DNA of 64,000 bases from NCBI RefSeq assembly GCF_032362555.1, contig NC_083509.1, positions 8,393,001 through 8,457,000 of the forward strand, in the 5' to 3' direction. Under the pieces are notes generated by a model. The model was not told where the DNA came from. It worked only from the letters and a program-made list of their open reading frames with translations, and ran no database searches. The stretch's first letter is position 1, and each line of letters opens with the position of its first letter. This document shows, in pieces, positions 62,660-64,000 of the stretch. This DNA is from Amyelois transitella (taxonomy: Eukaryota > Arthropoda > Insecta > Lepidoptera > Pyralidae). The position numbers and the translations under genes are program-made.

Positions 62660-63585
62660 CTGAAAATAACATTGAGAAATATGTATTGATATTAAATCCA
62701 CGAAAATGCTAAATAAACTCTTACTTAGTTTTTTTCTAACTAAAAGAGAATAAATAGTTCATATTTCGCTTGAATACACCTACGACTATGTTTGTGTACC
62801 CGCGGAAAATTCTGGAAATAGGTACCTACTCATTTATCGCGCCCTAGGACCACCTTCCTAATCTACAGGCCAGTTCACATTAAAAATCCCTACACCCAGC
62901 GATTAGGGATGCTCGTCAGTCGATCCGTGTCCTTTTATAATTAAGTACGTAATAGCTACGTAAATATGTCTGAAAATGTCTTGAAGGACAGACATTTAAC
63001 TAAGACTTAAAGTAGGTATTTAAAAGTTAAATTATAGTAGTAATAATTCTATTATTTATGTTAGTACTAGTCTGTTTAAGAAAAACTTAAATACGCGATT
63101 ATACCTTAATGTGACCATTTGTCATTTGTCTACTTTAGAAAACTGTCATCTAATTCCAATGTATCCTTTTAAAATAAAAAGCGCATATTATTACTCACTT
63201 ACTGTGTTCAGAAAGAAAATATCTTTTTGAGCTACGGAACCCAGTAGAACCAGTTCGACAAGGAAGAAATCATCAAGGGTTTTTTTTTTAATTTATAATA
63301 AAAAAAAATAATTATCAAAATATAATATTAATTGAAACACATGCTATGCCTGCATATAAATTGATAGCAAATTTGCGTCGCGACTATTTTTGCAATGAAA
63401 ACTATACTAGCACACAACGTATGTAAAATGTTTGGTATTAATATCTAGAAAATACTTGCTTAAAGTGATATATACATTTTCAGTTATTGGTTATTAAGGC
63501 TGATAATCAGAAGATGTTAGAGTCCTCAAGGGTAGAACTTAAAATATAATATTCCATCAAAATTACAAATTAGTCACTGAAACTC

Positions 63586-64000
63586 TCAAAGCAAATTAGT
63601 AATGCAAATTAATAGAACCTCGTCCTCGTTAGTAAAATGTGTCTGTTGAAAACCTTCTGGCAACGCCGTATTGCTTCTCTGATCACGATTCTCCAAGTCA
63701 TTAACTGAAAAATTTAAATAAAAATTAGTTACCTACGTAAGTATGTATACCTACATTTCAATTATAGCAAGATATTATTAATTGTACATTAAAAGAAAAA
63801 ATAACTTACTGCTTTGATACCAGCTTTTAGAAAAACCGTATGATGAATCCGATTTCATAGATTCGGTTTTTTCGATGGAGGCGAATCCCGTAGAGGGTCG
63901 ATTAGAAAATCTTGGAGACTTAAAAGGCAAATTATCTGAAGCTGAAGCCTCGTTGTCTCCGCGTATCTTTTTGAATTCGAAAGAGTCTGGATCAAACCAT
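63586..64000 (-). CDS. Partial gene of unknown function, runs off the right edge
   Basis: Exon 64000-63810 (donor gtaagtt) is open from the edge. It encodes a hydrophilic, Ser- and Lys-rich stretch with FDPDSFEFKKIRGD, KSPRFSNRPSTGF and SYGFSKSWYQS. The next exon starts at 63704 after 'aatttttcag' and continues in frame as NDLENRDQRSNTALPEGF and THFTNEDE. It either runs on to a TGA at 63588-63586 or splices earlier, for example at 63643 (gttcta, a weak donor). No membrane segment or known domain is recognised. It is not SLC16-like. Confidence 0.5.

Noticed and set aside
63205-63285. Possible exon on the minus strand with DDFFLVELVLLGSVAQKD and a good donor
   Set aside because: No AG acceptor lies between the upstream in-frame stop and the segment. 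The sequence around 'gggttccgtagctcaaaaag' also resembles a dispersed element ('agggttccatacctaaaaag' at 37951), so it is more likely repeat-derived.

Overview
The window looks like a piece of a moth or butterfly genome. It is AT-rich, its genes have small exons and long introns, and its repeats are of lepidopteran type: Helitron ends reading CTAG next to a T, tRNA-derived SINEs ending in a cagattgag-type tail, and C-terminal fragments of a non-LTR element. I cannot name the species.

The main content is a cluster of five intact genes of the monocarboxylate transporter family (SLC16/MCT, major facilitator superfamily). I rebuilt each by hand from splice sites, and all five give an uninterrupted reading frame. 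Gene A (256-10295, minus, 9 exons, 469 aa) and gene B (17203-29890, minus, 7 exons, 573 aa) lie on the left. A 14.5-kb gene-free spacer (29891-44422) follows. Genes C (44423-49444, plus, 6 exons, 743 aa), D (52770-56226, plus, 6 exons, 741 aa) and E (58028-61961, plus, 6 exons, 545 aa) lie on the right. C and D are a young tandem pair. All five keep the DGG(W/Y)xx signature at the first membrane helix and an Asp-x3-Arg pair in helix 8. None has a lysine at the position that aligns with the helix-1 lysine of classic lactate carriers. They differ most in the cytosolic loop between helices 6 and 7: about 70 residues in A, 160 in B, 325 in C and D, and 135 in E.

Shared exon boundaries support a common origin. 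A penultimate exon of 192 nt (189 in A) and phase-1 junctions at Gly recur. An intron that splits the helix 2-3 exon is present in A, C and D and absent from B and E.

The rest is mobile-element debris. It includes a 2.36-kb DNA transposon with inverted ends and a broken transposase (26075-28433), a head-to-tail Helitron array (23859-24442) and a matching single copy (30554-30750), SINE-type families, a GC-rich fold-back element and several long hairpins. At the right edge a minus-strand gene of unknown function (63810-64000 and beyond) enters the window; its splicing is only partly resolved. No tRNA, rRNA, CRISPR or prokaryotic feature was seen.
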